The translations under genes and the position numbers were made by a program. A stretch of 64,000 bases of DNA from JABCYV01 sp963696025 (lineage in GTDB: Bacteria; Acidobacteriota; Terriglobia; Terriglobales; Acidobacteriaceae), in NCBI GenBank assembly GCA_963696025.1, contig CAVOII010000014.1, positions 744,001 through 808,000 of the forward strand. The letters are read 5' to 3'. The notes below the pieces were generated by a model. It did not search any database. It worked only from the letters and a program-made list of their open reading frames with translations, and was not told where the DNA came from. Of the stretch, positions 15,388 through 25,505 are shown piece after piece (within the stretch, counting starts at the first letter, position 1; every line of letters starts with the position of its first letter).

Positions 15388-18309
15388 TTATTGATTGTGG
15401 GCGCCCCTGTTTTGCTCGATCAGAAGAGCCAGCGGGAAATCTTCGAGTAATCTGGACACTTTGACAACTTTGGTGTCCTCAGCCTTCTCGGGCAGAATGG
15501 TTTCCAAGGTAAAGGCATTGCGGTAAGCGCGCGTCTCATTGCCGATGGAGAGTACCACCTGGGTGTCTTTCCAGACAGCAGAATCAAGAAGAGAAGTTGA
15601 CGTGTCCTTGAGTAATTGAGCACACAAGCGCGGTACCACCACAATGGCCGAAGTATTCCCATGGCGCCGGGCGAAGGCAACGACGTGACTGGCGTTCGCA
15701 CCGTGGACGGCCAGAGGCAGGTACTCTCCTTCCTGGAACAGAGATGGCAGCTGCTTTCGCATCAACAAAGTCTTCCATGTCAAATACATCTTGATTCGCC
15801 CATCGCTCATATTCTCGCTCAGTTGTCGAACCCTGGACTTTAGACAGGCACAGGACTGAAGGCCGAACAACTGAAGCTCCTCAAGAATGTGCTGGCGCCG
15901 CGCGAAATCGACCGGCCGACGGTTATCAGGATCTACCAAGCTGAAGTCCCACAGCTCATTACCCTGGTAGACGTCGGGCACTCCAGGTACGGAGAACTTG
16001 ATCAGGATTTGCGACAGGCTGTTGAACATGCCCATGCGTGCGACATACTGTTGAAGCGGCACAAAATCGTTTAGAAATTGATTAGAAGGACCTGCTGTAA
16101 GGATAGCTTCAACGAAGGCGCTGACTGCCTCCTCATAGGCGGCATTCGGATTTGCCCAACTGGTTTTCTCCTTTGCTTCCCTAACCGCTTTCAGCATGTA
16201 CTGCTTGATTCGCTCACAAAAAGATGGGGACGGCGCCGCGGCTGCTTCAAGCGGCCAGGCCCCGATTAAAGTCTGGTATAGCAGATATTCATCGTTTCGC
16301 GATGGCGCCTCAGAATCGGCCACTACGCTCCTCTTGTCCTGGTTCAACCGGCGCCAATGGCGCACATTCTTTCGCCACAGAGCTGGAATTTCCGAAAGTA
16401 CGTTGATACGCGCCCGAACGTCCTCGGAACGCTTGGTGTCGTGCGTGGACGAAGTCAGCATGCTGTGAGGCCAGTCTTTTGTCCGCTCCTTGATCTTTCC
16501 ATGGAAAACGTCCGGAGCTACGCCGAATCTCCGTGGATCTCCGCCGACCTCGTTGAGGGAAACCAGGCGGTGGTAACGGTAGAAGCAGGTATCCTCTAGT
16601 CCTTTGGCCATTACCGCACTGGTGAACTGCTGGAACTTCATGGCAAATCGAATTGCCGCTTTTTTGAAAGCCGTTCCCTGACCGTTCACTGCCCGCGCGA
16701 GCAACACACCGCGCGTAAAGTCAAACACGCTGGTGTCAGAACCTGCGCTCATTCGCTTGGCGCATTCAACCGCGTAATCGATGTAGGCGCGGTCAGCCCG
16801 CGAGATTTGATTTTCGGAGATGTAGGTGCGATAGACCGGGAAGCAAGCGACAATTCTGCTAATCGCGTCTCGCAAGCTGTTCAGGGTGAAGTCACAGGTG
16901 TGACGATTGGAAAGGGCAATGCGGCTCAACGCATTTGCCAGTCCATTCAGCTCGCTCGCAAGTGCCGTGTGGATGACGATTTTCTTGCTGCGGTAGACCT
17001 GATTCTCGAAGGTTAGTGGATGCTCCACAAACGTCCGGTAGATCCGGCTCATCTTGCCGAGTGCCTCTGGATCGACAAATAAACCGTTCACTAGGTTGGT
17101 AAAGTCGTAACCCGTGGTTCCCTGAACCAGCCAATCTTTCGGCAGCTGCTCGTCGCCGGTGAGAATTTTCTCAATTACCACGTACACAGATGGCCGTGAC
17201 TCGCCGTGTAACACCTTCGCTTCCGGATCCAAGCCGGAGTGCAATCGCCGGAAATATTGCGCAGGGTCGTACAGCCCATCCGGATGATCGATGCGGAGAC
17301 CGTCCACTTTGCCTTGCCGGACCAGGTCAAGTACGAAGTGATGCGTACCCTCAAAAACTGCCTCGTTCTCCATCCGCAGTCCGGCCAGATCGTTGATGTC
17401 GAAAAACCGACGATAATTGACCTCATCTGCAGCCACTCGCCAATATGCGAGGCGGTAGACCTGCGCCTTGATGAGTTCGTGAAGGTCATTGAAGCTCTTC
17501 GTGTCCCCGGATATCCCATTGACTTGCTCAACATTCTGGTCGATAAAGGCGGCTATCTCTCGGGAGCGACCATACAGAGTCGCGAGGCGCCGTTTGTGAA
17601 TCTCTTTGTCGCGTATCCGTTCCTCCCGCTTTTCTGGAGCCGTCTCGCTGCGCGCCGGCAAGTGATTGAAGGCGGCGATCAGGCTCTGCAGTTCCAATAA
17701 CTGCTCGTTCTGTGCACCCAAACTTTGTTCCAGCGGCGCCACACGATGGCCGAGAATGCGCGAGTACTCCCGCGGATCTATCGGGAATCTGTGCTGATAA
17801 TAGAAGATGCTGAACTCGCCCTTTTCTTCCGAGAAGGCGAGCTTCAATTCCGCTCGGTCAAGTACGACGCCGTATTGATCTCCCAGGACCGGCACCAGAA
17901 TCTTGCCCTGCAGTTCTTCTTTGAGTGGCTGCCAGTCGATATCAAAAAACTCTGCGTAGTTGGAAGCCTCGCCGTTTTCGAGGACATCGATCCACCACGC
18001 ATTGTCACTGCCCATGACGCCCATGTGGTTGGGCACAATATCTATAATCTGGCCCATCCCGTGTTCGCGTAACACCTCCACGTAAAGATCGAACTCTTCC
18101 TGAGTTCCAATCTCAGGATTGAGTGCATTGTGATCGATGATGTCGTAACCGTGTGTGCTGTTCGGGCGCGCTCTAAGGAATGGGGAGGCATAACAATCGG
18201 AAATACCTAACGCAGCGAGATACGGGACTAATTTGGTCGCTTGGGCGAAAGTAAAATTACGACTGAACTGCAATCGATAGGTAGCCAGCGGGATGCGAGG
18301 TGATCTCAT
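15388..18309 (-). CDS. treY: Maltooligosyl trehalose synthase (TreY)
   Basis: Converts the reducing-end alpha-1,4 bond of maltodextrin to the alpha,alpha-1,1 bond of trehalose. The chosen start ATG 18309 overlaps the treZ stop (ATGA) and directly precedes PRIPLATYRLQF. An ATG at 18336 is possible, and the longer frame to 18495 would only overlap treZ. The protein is about 973 residues and GH13-type. It has the TreY opening STHGYDIIDHNALNPE, the nucleophile region GLRIDHPDGLYDP, the acid/base Glu in VYVVIEKIL, SSTHDTKRSEDVRAR and VPGVPDVYQGNELWD. Third gene of glgX-treZ-treY; cytoplasmic. Confidence 0.95.
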   Translation of the reverse strand: MRSPRIPLATYRLQFSRNFTFAQATKLVPYLAALGISDCYASPFLRARPNSTHGYDIIDHNALNPEIGTQEEFDLYVEVLREHGMGQIIDIVPNHMGVMGSDNAWWIDVLENGEASNYAEFFDIDWQPLKEELQGKILVPVLGDQYGVVLDRAELKLAFSEEKGEFSIFYYQHRFPIDPREYSRILGHRVAPLEQSLGAQNEQLLELQSLIAAFNHLPARSETAPEKREERIRDKEIHKRRLATLYGRSREIAAFIDQNVEQVNGISGDTKSFNDLHELIKAQVYRLAYWRVAADEVNYRRFFDINDLAGLRMENEAVFEGTHHFVLDLVRQGKVDGLRIDHPDGLYDPAQYFRRLHSGLDPEAKVLHGESRPSVYVVIEKILTGDEQLPKDWLVQGTTGYDFTNLVNGLFVDPEALGKMSRIYRTFVEHPLTFENQVYRSKKIVIHTALASELNGLANALSRIALSNRHTCDFTLNSLRDAISRIVACFPVYRTYISENQISRADRAYIDYAVECAKRMSAGSDTSVFDFTRGVLLARAVNGQGTAFKKAAIRFAMKFQQFTSAVMAKGLEDTCFYRYHRLVSLNEVGGDPRRFGVAPDVFHGKIKERTKDWPHSMLTSSTHDTKRSEDVRARINVLSEIPALWRKNVRHWRRLNQDKRSVVADSEAPSRNDEYLLYQTLIGAWPLEAAAAPSPSFCERIKQYMLKAVREAKEKTSWANPNAAYEEAVSAFVEAILTAGPSNQFLNDFVPLQQYVARMGMFNSLSQILIKFSVPGVPDVYQGNELWDFSLVDPDNRRPVDFARRQHILEELQLFGLQSCACLKSRVRQLSENMSDGRIKMYLTWKTLLMRKQLPSLFQEGEYLPLAVHGANASHVVAFARRHGNTSAIVVVPRLCAQLLKDTSTSLLDSAVWKDTQVVLSIGNETRAYRNAFTLETILPEKAEDTKVVKVSRLLEDFPLALLIEQNRGAHNQ

Positions 18310-20141
18310 GGATGGAGAAACCACGCGGTCGACCATGGTAGCACCTTTGTTTGCCCTTGACGCTTGTGGAGATCCCTCGCCATGCCTACACGATTTGCGT
18401 AGATGATCCGACCAGCCGGATGAGTCACTAGAGTGGTCGGGCTTGCACCCAGATTCGCCACCAGCGTCAGAGTTATCGCTTCTTCGAATCTCCACTCCAC
18501 CCTGAGGGCTCCCTCATCCTGAACCGCAAAGCCGGCGCTTGATTTCATCCCATTCAGACGAGGAACAATCTCTTTTTGCCTGATCGCCAGCAGCTCACGA
18601 TAGAATTGCAGCCAGGTCTGAGACTGTGGACCTTGTAGGCCACCCCAATCCAGCTTGCAACGGTCAAAGGTCTGCTCGGAGTTGGGCTCAGGAATATGCT
18701 CCAGGCTCTCAACCGAGCTGAATCGCGAAAACCGAGCGAACTCAGCGCGCCTGCCCTCAGTTACTGCGGCCCTCAATTCACCGCCAAAGTCGCAGAAGAA
18801 CAAGAACGGCGTTCTCGCACCGAACTCTTCTCCCATGAAAAGTAAAGGTGGAGACGGCGCGAGCAGCAAAATGGCCATGACCGCCCGCACGGCCTCTGCC
18901 TCGGCCAGTTCTAGGATTCTTTCGCCAAAGGCCCGGTTTCCTATTTGATCGTGATTTTGCAGAAATGAGACGAAGGCCTCGGGTGGCAAAGTACTGCTAC
19001 GTTGCCCGCGGTTGGCGCCACGGTAGGCGGAAAACTCACCCTGGTAGGCGAAGCCCTCGGTGAGGCAACGGCCCAATTGCTGAATCGGCTGCTGCGAATA
19101 ATCAGAGTAATATCCGTCGGTCTCGCCAGTAAGCAGAACGTGCAGTGCGTGATGGACATCATCATTCCACTGAGCGTTATACCATCGCGGGCGGGCATGC
19201 TCATCGCGCGTTAAATAGTGTGAATTGTTGTCGTCATTCTCAAGCACTAGATGGACGTACCTAGGTCCGAAAGCCTTTCTGACTGTTTCCGCCAACTCGG
19301 TAAGAATGTCGGGTGTGGAATCATCAGAAATCGCGTGCACCGCGTCCAGGCGCAATCCGTCGAAGTGGTATTCCTCGAGCCAGTAGAGAGCATTGTGGAT
19401 GAAGAAGTCTCGAACTAGGCGGCTTCCCTCGCCATCAAAATTGATCCCCTCGCCCCACGGCGTACGATACCGATCGGTAAAGAACTGCGGAGAGTACGCA
19501 CGGAGATAGTTGCCCTCGGGGCCGAAGTGGTTATAGACAACATCAAGAAACATCATCAGCCCCTTTGCATGGGCTGCCTGCACCAGGCGTTTCAGGTCTT
19601 CGGGACGGCCGTAGGAACTATCGGGAGCATACGGCAACACTCCGTCGTATCCCCAGTTTCGGGTTCCCGGGAAATCCGAAACTGGCATCAGCTCGAGGGC
19701 GGTAATTCCCAACTCAGCAAGGTAATCGAGTCGCTTTTGAACCCCGGCAAACGTACCTTCTGGTGTGAATGCGCCGACGTGAAGCTCATAGATGACCGCT
19801 TCTTGCCAAGGCCTGCCGCGCCAGACTTGGTCTTTCCATTCGAAGGTTGCAGGATTGACGACCTCGCTGGGTCCATGCACATCTGACGGCTGAAAGCGAG
19901 CTGCCGGATCCGGCACCTTCAACTTTCTATCGATCTGGTAATGGTAACGAGAACCGGCCCTGGTTTGATTGGTGATTAGCTCAAACCAGCCATCGGCTTG
20001 CCTTGCCAAGGAAATGTAATGCGATTCGGGTTCACAGAGTACCAACTCGACGCTTCGTGCTTTCGGCGCCCAGAGCCGAAATCGAACGTGGCCATCGTCG
20101 CGGCACTCTGCCCCAAACGGCATGGCATGGCTACGCTTCAT
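18306..20141 (-). CDS. treZ: Malto-oligosyltrehalose trehalohydrolase (TreZ)
   Basis: Releases free trehalose from the maltooligosyl trehalose made by TreY. Start ATG 20141 (MKRSHAMPFGAE) overlaps the end of glgX by 11 bases; a second ATG (20123) is possible. It has an N-terminal CBM48-like beta domain (HVRFRLWAPKARSVELVL). The GH13 barrel follows, with LDVVYNHFGPEGNYL, the nucleophile in FDGLRLDAVHAISD, the acid/base Glu in HLVLENDDNNSHY, and FLQNHDQIGNR. About 611 residues, normal for the family. Tight overlaps with both neighbours indicate one operon. Confidence 0.95.
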   Translation of the reverse strand: MKRSHAMPFGAECRDDGHVRFRLWAPKARSVELVLCEPESHYISLARQADGWFELITNQTRAGSRYHYQIDRKLKVPDPAARFQPSDVHGPSEVVNPATFEWKDQVWRGRPWQEAVIYELHVGAFTPEGTFAGVQKRLDYLAELGITALELMPVSDFPGTRNWGYDGVLPYAPDSSYGRPEDLKRLVQAAHAKGLMMFLDVVYNHFGPEGNYLRAYSPQFFTDRYRTPWGEGINFDGEGSRLVRDFFIHNALYWLEEYHFDGLRLDAVHAISDDSTPDILTELAETVRKAFGPRYVHLVLENDDNNSHYLTRDEHARPRWYNAQWNDDVHHALHVLLTGETDGYYSDYSQQPIQQLGRCLTEGFAYQGEFSAYRGANRGQRSSTLPPEAFVSFLQNHDQIGNRAFGERILELAEAEAVRAVMAILLLAPSPPLLFMGEEFGARTPFLFFCDFGGELRAAVTEGRRAEFARFSRFSSVESLEHIPEPNSEQTFDRCKLDWGGLQGPQSQTWLQFYRELLAIRQKEIVPRLNGMKSSAGFAVQDEGALRVEWRFEEAITLTLVANLGASPTTLVTHPAGRIIYANRVGMARDLHKRQGQTKVLPWSTAWFLHP

Positions 20142-22299
20142 GCCGCCGGTCCTTGCTACGCACCTGATCCCCCTGGCGCTCTTGCAGCAAGACCAAAGAC
20201 CGCGCTTGTAACGGATAGCTTGTCCCCGCATCGTAGAAGGTGGGAACGCCATGCGCGGTTTGGCATGAGGTGTCGATAAGAGCCAGCCACCCCTTTCCAA
20301 AAGCAACCGCGGGCAATTGGAAAGGGACCGGCTCATGGTAGGCGTTCATCAAAAGCAGGAAATTCTCATCGGTGACCGGATGTCCTCGTTCATCCAGTTC
20401 TCCGAGCCCTTCTCCAGAAAGAAGCACTCCCAGGCTGCGAGCTGACTCTTGTCCCCATTCCTCGTCGGTCATTTCCCGGCCATCCGGCATCAACCATAAA
20501 ATATCCTTGACACCGACACCCTTAATCGCCCTACCTTGAAAGAAGTTTCGGCGACGAAAAACAGGATGGTCCTTGCGCAACGCGATCACCCGCCGGACAA
20601 ACGCCAATAACTCCAAATCAGCCGACCCCTCATCCCAATTGATCCAGCTGATCTCATTGTCCTGGCAATAAGCATTATTGTTTCCCTGCTGCGTATGTCC
20701 GATTGGGTCACCAGCCAACAGCATGGGCACGCCCTGCGACAACAACAAAGTGGCTAGAAAATTACGTTTTTGTTGATTCCGAAGTGCCTTCACACTTGGG
20801 TCGTCGGTAGGCCCTTCCACTCCACAATTCCAGCTGCGATTGTTGTCAGTGCCGTCGCGATTTTCCTCGCCGTTCGCTTCGTTGTGTTTCTGGTTGTAGC
20901 TGACCAAGTCTTGGAGGGTGAACCCGTCGTGAGCGGTGACGAAGTTAATACTGGCATATGGCCGCCGCCCGCTGCGCGCGTACAGATCACTTGACCCGGT
21001 AATCCGGTACGCCAATTCTCCGATCTGGCCGCCATCGCCTTTCCAATACGATCGCACCGCGTCCCGGTAGCGATCATTCCACTCCGCCCAGCCCACCGGG
21101 AATTTGCCCACTTGATATCCGCCTTCGCCCAAGTCCCAGGGCTCGGCAATTAGTTTGACCTGAGACAGCACGGGATCCTGATGGATGATGTCCAGGAATG
21201 CGCCGAGACGGTCCACCTCATGTAGTTCGCGCGCCAGGGTCGCAGCCAAGTCGAAGCGGAAGCCGTCTACATGCATATCGAGCACCCAATAGCGAAGGCT
21301 GTCCATGATGAGCTGCAGGACTCGGGGATGGCGCATATTCAAGGTATTGCCGGTTCCCGTGTAGTCCATGTAAAAGCGCGGATTATCAGGAGCAGGCCGG
21401 TAATACACTGGATTGTCAATTCCCCGGAATGACAATGTTGGTCCGAGCTGGTTTCCCTCCGCGGTATGGTTGTAGACAACATCCAAAATAACCTCGATTC
21501 CAGCGGAGTGGAGCGCCTTTACCATCGTCTTAAACTCGTTGATGGTTCCCGTGGCAGCATATCGCGGCTCCGGCGCAAAAAAACCAATGGTGTTGTAACC
21601 CCAATAGTTGCGCAGACCTCTTTGGACCAATTGGCGGTCGTCCACAAAACAGTGAACCGGCATCAACTCGACCGCGGTAATACCGAGCCGCTTCAGGTAA
21701 TCAATGACTGGCGCGGTCGTCAAACCAGCGTAGGTACCGCGCTGTGCAGGCGGGACGTCCGGATGGCGGACGGTAAAGCCCTTTACATGGACCTCATAAA
21801 TTATGCTGTGGTGCCAGGGAATGCGCGGCGGCTGATCACTTCCCCACGTGAAGGAGGAGTCGACGACGACACCTTTCAGGGTGCCCGACGCGTCATCTCG
21901 ACGGTCGTAGGATAGGTCTTCGAGCTTATGTCCGATCCGATAGCCAAAATGCGAATCACTCCACTTCAGGTCACCCTGGACCAGCTTGGCGTAAGGATCA
22001 AGCAACAGTTTGTGATGATTAAAGCGCAACCCGTGCGCCGGGTCGTAAGGACCGTAAACCCGGTAGCCGTACAGAAGGCCGGGACGTGCTTCTGGCAAAT
22101 AACAGTGCCAGACCTGATCGGTCTGTTCCCGTAGAGACACACAGTGAATTTGACGGCGGCCGCTCTCGTCAAAAAAACACAGATCAATTCTCTCTGCATG
22201 TTCGGAAAAGATGGCGAAGTTAACTCCTTCGCCGTCCCAGGTTGCTCCCAATGGGTAAGGCTTACCCGGCCACACGATTGGAGCGGTCTGATTGAGCAA
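20131..22299 (-). CDS. glgX: Glycogen debranching enzyme (GlgX/isoamylase type)
   Basis: Hydrolyses alpha-1,6 branches of glycogen to give linear maltodextrins, the substrate of TreY. Starts at TTG 22299 (LNQTAPIVWPG) with a GAGGT-like site. It has a CBM48 domain (GATWDGEGVNFAIFSEHAER), then the GH13 barrel: DVVYNHTAEGNQLGPTLSF, the nucleophile in VDGFRFDLAATLARE, the acid/base in LIAEPWDLGEGGYQVG, and FVTAHDGFTLQDLVSYN. At 722 residues it is typical of GlgX. First gene of the trehalose operon; its promoter should be in 22300-22600. Confidence 0.95.
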   Translation of the reverse strand: MLNQTAPIVWPGKPYPLGATWDGEGVNFAIFSEHAERIDLCFFDESGRRQIHCVSLREQTDQVWHCYLPEARPGLLYGYRVYGPYDPAHGLRFNHHKLLLDPYAKLVQGDLKWSDSHFGYRIGHKLEDLSYDRRDDASGTLKGVVVDSSFTWGSDQPPRIPWHHSIIYEVHVKGFTVRHPDVPPAQRGTYAGLTTAPVIDYLKRLGITAVELMPVHCFVDDRQLVQRGLRNYWGYNTIGFFAPEPRYAATGTINEFKTMVKALHSAGIEVILDVVYNHTAEGNQLGPTLSFRGIDNPVYYRPAPDNPRFYMDYTGTGNTLNMRHPRVLQLIMDSLRYWVLDMHVDGFRFDLAATLARELHEVDRLGAFLDIIHQDPVLSQVKLIAEPWDLGEGGYQVGKFPVGWAEWNDRYRDAVRSYWKGDGGQIGELAYRITGSSDLYARSGRRPYASINFVTAHDGFTLQDLVSYNQKHNEANGEENRDGTDNNRSWNCGVEGPTDDPSVKALRNQQKRNFLATLLLSQGVPMLLAGDPIGHTQQGNNNAYCQDNEISWINWDEGSADLELLAFVRRVIALRKDHPVFRRRNFFQGRAIKGVGVKDILWLMPDGREMTDEEWGQESARSLGVLLSGEGLGELDERGHPVTDENFLLLMNAYHEPVPFQLPAVAFGKGWLALIDTSCQTAHGVPTFYDAGTSYPLQARSLVLLQERQGDQVRSKDRRHEA

Positions 22300-22932
22300 T
22301 TGGAAACCTCGAGCGAAGATATTGGGCGGAGGCAGGGGCTCCTAACGAATGGGATTGTACAGCGACCGCCTGCCTTCCGCCTCTTTCGCGTCGGGTCTGA
22401 ATGACTGATACCTTACCTGCGCTGGTGCTCCTATCCAGCTAGTGCTGTATTTCCGTCAGTAAGTGTCTTTACTTCTTTCTTGTTAATTCCGTTATTCGCA
22501 GCAGTCAGAAGGCGAGAAGCGGGAACCAGCTATGTTTTCTTACCGGCTCCCGCTCGATAGGTAGGCACGTTGAGGAAAATTGAACTGCGGGCAGCATAGG
22601 TCAAACAACCATGGCAGCCAATCCCGCCCACTCTGTAATGCTTCCAGTGTTTCCGTGTAGCTGACCGTCTTCTAATCACGCAGGCTGGAAAGACGAAACT
22701 AACGGAACTGATAGAACGGGGCAGTTCGACGGTTTTCGACACTTGCGCGAATGGATGCACTGCCCACTCACTGAAACGTTTTGCACTGTTTTTACTACCC
22801 ATAAGGCGTACAGAAATATAAGGAAACACCTACGGCCTGCACCGGATATACCGTCGCGACTTTTGACTCTACCCTGCCAGATGTGAAAACGACCAAGCTC
22901 GGGCCGTTTCATCGTGTAGGAAGGAGACGCCA
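22300..22932. other. Intergenic region between divergent glgX and the ECF sigma gene
   Basis: About 630 bases with no convincing gene. An imperfect stem around 22512-22552 (AGCGGGA...TCCCGCT) has no T-run. It must hold the promoters of the trehalose operon (minus) and the sigma gene (plus); neither can be fixed by eye. Confidence 0.4.
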
Positions 22933-23640
22933 GTGAACGGCGATGCCGACAGCACCGGTACCGTTTCTCTCGATGCCGCACTAATCAAGCGCGCACAGCT
23001 AGGAGATTCGGACGCTTTTGCCGCCTTATTTCACGCCCATAAGGCGCGGATCTATTCCCTCTGTCTGCGCATGACCAATAACACTGCAGAAGCCGAAGAT
23101 CTCACCCAGGAAGCATTCATGCAGGTATTTCGCAAGCTGGCAAGCTTTCGGGGAGATTCAGCGCTGTCGACCTGGCTCCATCGCATCGCCGTCAACACAG
23201 TACTAATGTATTTTCGCAAGAAGTCACTGTGCCAGGTTTCGCTGGACGCGCCCCGCAACAGCGACGAGGGCGCCAATAATATTCGCCGCGAATATGGGGC
23301 CCAGGACGATCAGCTGGTCGGCTGCGTCGATCGCGTCGCACTAGCCCGTGCCCTCAAAGAACTGCCGCACGGATATCGCACCATCTTCCTGCTGCACGAA
23401 GTCGAGGGCTATGAGCATCAGGAAATTGCAGAACTGTTCGGTTGTTCCGTTGGCAACTCGAAATCGCAACTGCACAAAGCCAAGTTGCGAATACGTCAGC
23501 TGCTGATACGGTCAGAAGAAGATCGCGTCGAGTTGGCGCAAGCTGGAAATTCGTTTGCGAAAGAATCCCCGTCGCTGGCGGAGAAATGGACCTTGTCAGT
23601 GGAGGGAGGATTGTTGGATTCCGCTCCTGCCACCAGCTAA
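22933..23640 (+). CDS. ECF-type RNA polymerase sigma factor (RpoE-like)
   Basis: Starts at GTG 22933 behind AAGGAGACGCCA. Sigma region 2 covers about 17-85: DSDAFAALFHAHKARIYSLC, AEAEDLTQEAFMQVFRKLAS and STWLHRIAVNTVLMYFRK. Region 4 covers about 135-190: ALKELPHGYRTIFLLHEVEG, then HQEIAELFGCSVGNSKSQLH, the -35-binding helix-turn-helix. The ~35-residue tail after region 4 is not conserved. No zinc-binding anti-sigma gene follows; the next feature is tRNA-Cys, so control may come from transcription or an unlinked anti-sigma. Confidence 0.92.
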   Translation: MNGDADSTGTVSLDAALIKRAQLGDSDAFAALFHAHKARIYSLCLRMTNNTAEAEDLTQEAFMQVFRKLASFRGDSALSTWLHRIAVNTVLMYFRKKSLCQVSLDAPRNSDEGANNIRREYGAQDDQLVGCVDRVALARALKELPHGYRTIFLLHEVEGYEHQEIAELFGCSVGNSKSQLHKAKLRIRQLLIRSEEDRVELAQAGNSFAKESPSLAEKWTLSVEGGLLDSAPATS

Positions 23641-23692
23641 GCCACCTCGCCGGATGGACTTTTTTGGCGGATGACGCTAATTTAGACCATAC

Positions 23693-23767
23693 GGCGCGGT
23701 ACCCAAGTGGTAAGGGAGAGGTCTGCAAAACCTTTATACGTCGGTTCGATTCCGACCCGCGCCTCCA
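23693..23767 (+). tRNA. tRNA-Cys (anticodon GCA), CCA encoded
   Basis: The acceptor stem GGCGCGG pairs with CCGCGCC, the discriminator base is T, and CCA is encoded at 23765-23767. The anticodon stem GAGGT/ACCTT (with a wobble-type pair) encloses loop CTGCAAA with anticodon GCA. The T arm is TCGG-TTCGATT-CCGA. The 3' 48 bases are duplicated at 38728-38775, so this tRNA is the integration site of the downstream island, and insertion kept it intact. Confidence 0.92.
23720..23767 (+). repeat. att repeat, tRNA-proximal copy
   Basis: The 48 bases from the anticodon stem to the CCA end of tRNA-Cys, identical to 38728-38775. The bases outside differ on both sides, so this is the full core. Confidence 0.88.
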
Positions 23768-23868
23768 ACCTTTTCTTGTATTTCCCTGAACACGCTGGAT
23801 TTAGGTTCCCTTGCAGCTTCGCTCTGATTTGGTCCCGTTAGGCCAAAATGGGGCATTTTGGGACTCCA

Positions 23869-23889
23869 GGGTGGACAAAAAGTGGACAA
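23869..23889 (+). repeat. 21-bp island-end repeat (left)
   Basis: GGTGGACAAAAAGTGGACAA plus G, itself a doublet of GTGGACAA. The same 21 bases occur at 38651-38671 inside the other island end, in the same orientation. They are candidate arm-type integrase sites (inference). Confidence 0.6.
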
Positions 23890-23901
23890 GGATTACGAGC
23901 C

Positions 23902-24802
23902 TCAATTGATCCTTCCGCCAAGTGGTTCGGCATGGGCCTCTTCTGCCACCTTCATCGTTTCCTCATACGGGAGCATCGCCGCCCGCTTGTGCTCGGCGGT
24001 GGGGTGGACGTACCGGTGGACTAACCTTATGGAACTGCCGAGGATCGCCGCGAGCGTCGCCAAGTCGATACCAGCCTGAGCGAGCCGCGTAGCAAATGTA
24101 TGCCGGAGATCGTACAGCACAAATGTCAATGTGACTCCTTCCCTTGAGGCCGTCGTGCAAACACGGTCATGGGGCAATGTGCTGACCCGGGTTTCGATGT
24201 GACGCGAAAACCCAGGGAGAACTTCCGTGCATTCGCCGCGCAAGAATTTTTCGGCTCTCAGCAATTAGATCCAGCGTCCGACGTGCCGCGGGCGACTTCC
24301 CGTTACGGATGTGCAACTGCCCACGCTCAAGGTCCACATCTTCCTTGCGAATACCGGTTACCTCGTCGGGTCGCATCCCCTGGTTCAAGATTAGCCGCCC
24401 CAAATCGTAGAGATCCTTGTGTTTCGGGCGCGGAGAAAATAGTGCTTTTCTTCTTCCACCGTTATGACATGAATCCGGACCGCATCGGCATCAGATGGAA
24501 TATCCACTCTGCGCACGGGATTGTCCCGCGTCCAGCACTGTGTTATCGCGTAGCCGAAGAACTTCGATAATGCGTGGAGGTCGTGCCTCAAGGTAATGTC
24601 CCGAATCTCATGCTCGTTGATGCGCCAAGCTTTGTAAGACTCCACTCGTCCCTCGTCGATCAGGCTCACGGGTTCCTGGCCAAAGAACGCCGCAGCGCTG
24701 GTCATACTTGTGGCGATCCTGCGATAACTGTTCGGGTGTGCCCTGTATTGCATCGTGGCCCAATTCAGGTGGGGTATAGCCCGGTGGGACGTATTTGGCC
24801 AT
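23902..24802 (-). pseudogene. Tyrosine recombinase/integrase remnant of the island
   Basis: Pieces in three frames together give a phage-type integrase. The N-terminal SAM-like part is AKYVPPGYTPPELGHDAIQG, then AAFFGQEPVSLIDEGRVESY. The core-binding part is HDLHALSKFFGYAITQCW. The catalytic domain has NQGMRPDEVTGIRKEDVDLE (first Arg), LYDLRHTFATRLAQAG (second Arg, with Tyr where the His of HxxR is usual) and HRYVHPTAEHK (nucleophile Tyr). The motif that is normally LGHSSI reads ILGSSI, so the third catalytic His is missing. Frame breaks lie near 24700, 24400 and 24200. It lies beside tRNA-Cys and points at it, the normal place for an island integrase, and is certainly inactive. Confidence 0.85.
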
Positions 24803-25505
24803 CTGTGGGAACCGCTAGTACAAGTGGGCAAATTCATTCTGAAAGCGCAGATAGTCCCAGACCGCCAACACAAAGAAACAAAGCATCGCAGCTAGGCATG
24901 CACCCACGAGCCGTCCAGCCCTTCGTCCCGTTGCGCTGATTTGTGGGCACGGTTCCAATCGGGGACATCGTGGTGGTTTTGAGGGCTCAGTGCTCGGCCA
25001 GTTTCCCGGCAGTTTACAATCGGGCCGCACGCCGCGTGCCGTACGCCTTTCCCCTCCTATAGCTATCCCCCATCTCGACCGCCGCATCGTAGTGGGAACA
25101 CCTTCACTCGCGACACTATTTTGTGGAAGTACAACGGGACGATGGTATGCGATTCGACTTGGGGTCTTCCGCCATCAAGAAAAGGCCTATTTTTTCCCTA
25201 TAACTCATTGAATTGCAATGGCCCGACTTCAGCGTTCTGACCCCTCAAAAAAGGAATACCTTTTGGGAGCCTGTGGTTTGCCTCAGCCTGCCGGGCAATT
25301 CTCAGTTGGTGAAATCGGGCCTGTTTACGCCAACTAGCGGCAAACGGCAAGCAACTAGGCAGGACTTCTCCCGGCTACTTCCACCTACTGCAGGTTGGCG
25401 TACTCCGCCTTGGCTTCTTTCAGGATAGGAGATCGCGTCGAAGTTGTTACCGCCGTAACTTTCTGTCTCTGCCGTTAACAGGGGACACTCGGAACTAGCG
25501 GTGTC
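24803..25505. other. Island region without a convincing gene
   Basis: About 700 bases between the integrase remnant and the sulfotransferase. One minus-strand frame (stop 24815, possible TTG start 24958, 47 residues) contains a plausible membrane helix GACLAAMLCFFVLAVW and ends FQNEFAHLY. It lacks a good ribosome site and I do not call it a gene. Nothing else is recognisable. Confidence 0.35.

Noticed and set aside
22512..22552. Stem-loop upstream of glgX as a riboswitch
   Set aside because: Only one imperfect stem; no match to a known aptamer core could be recognised.
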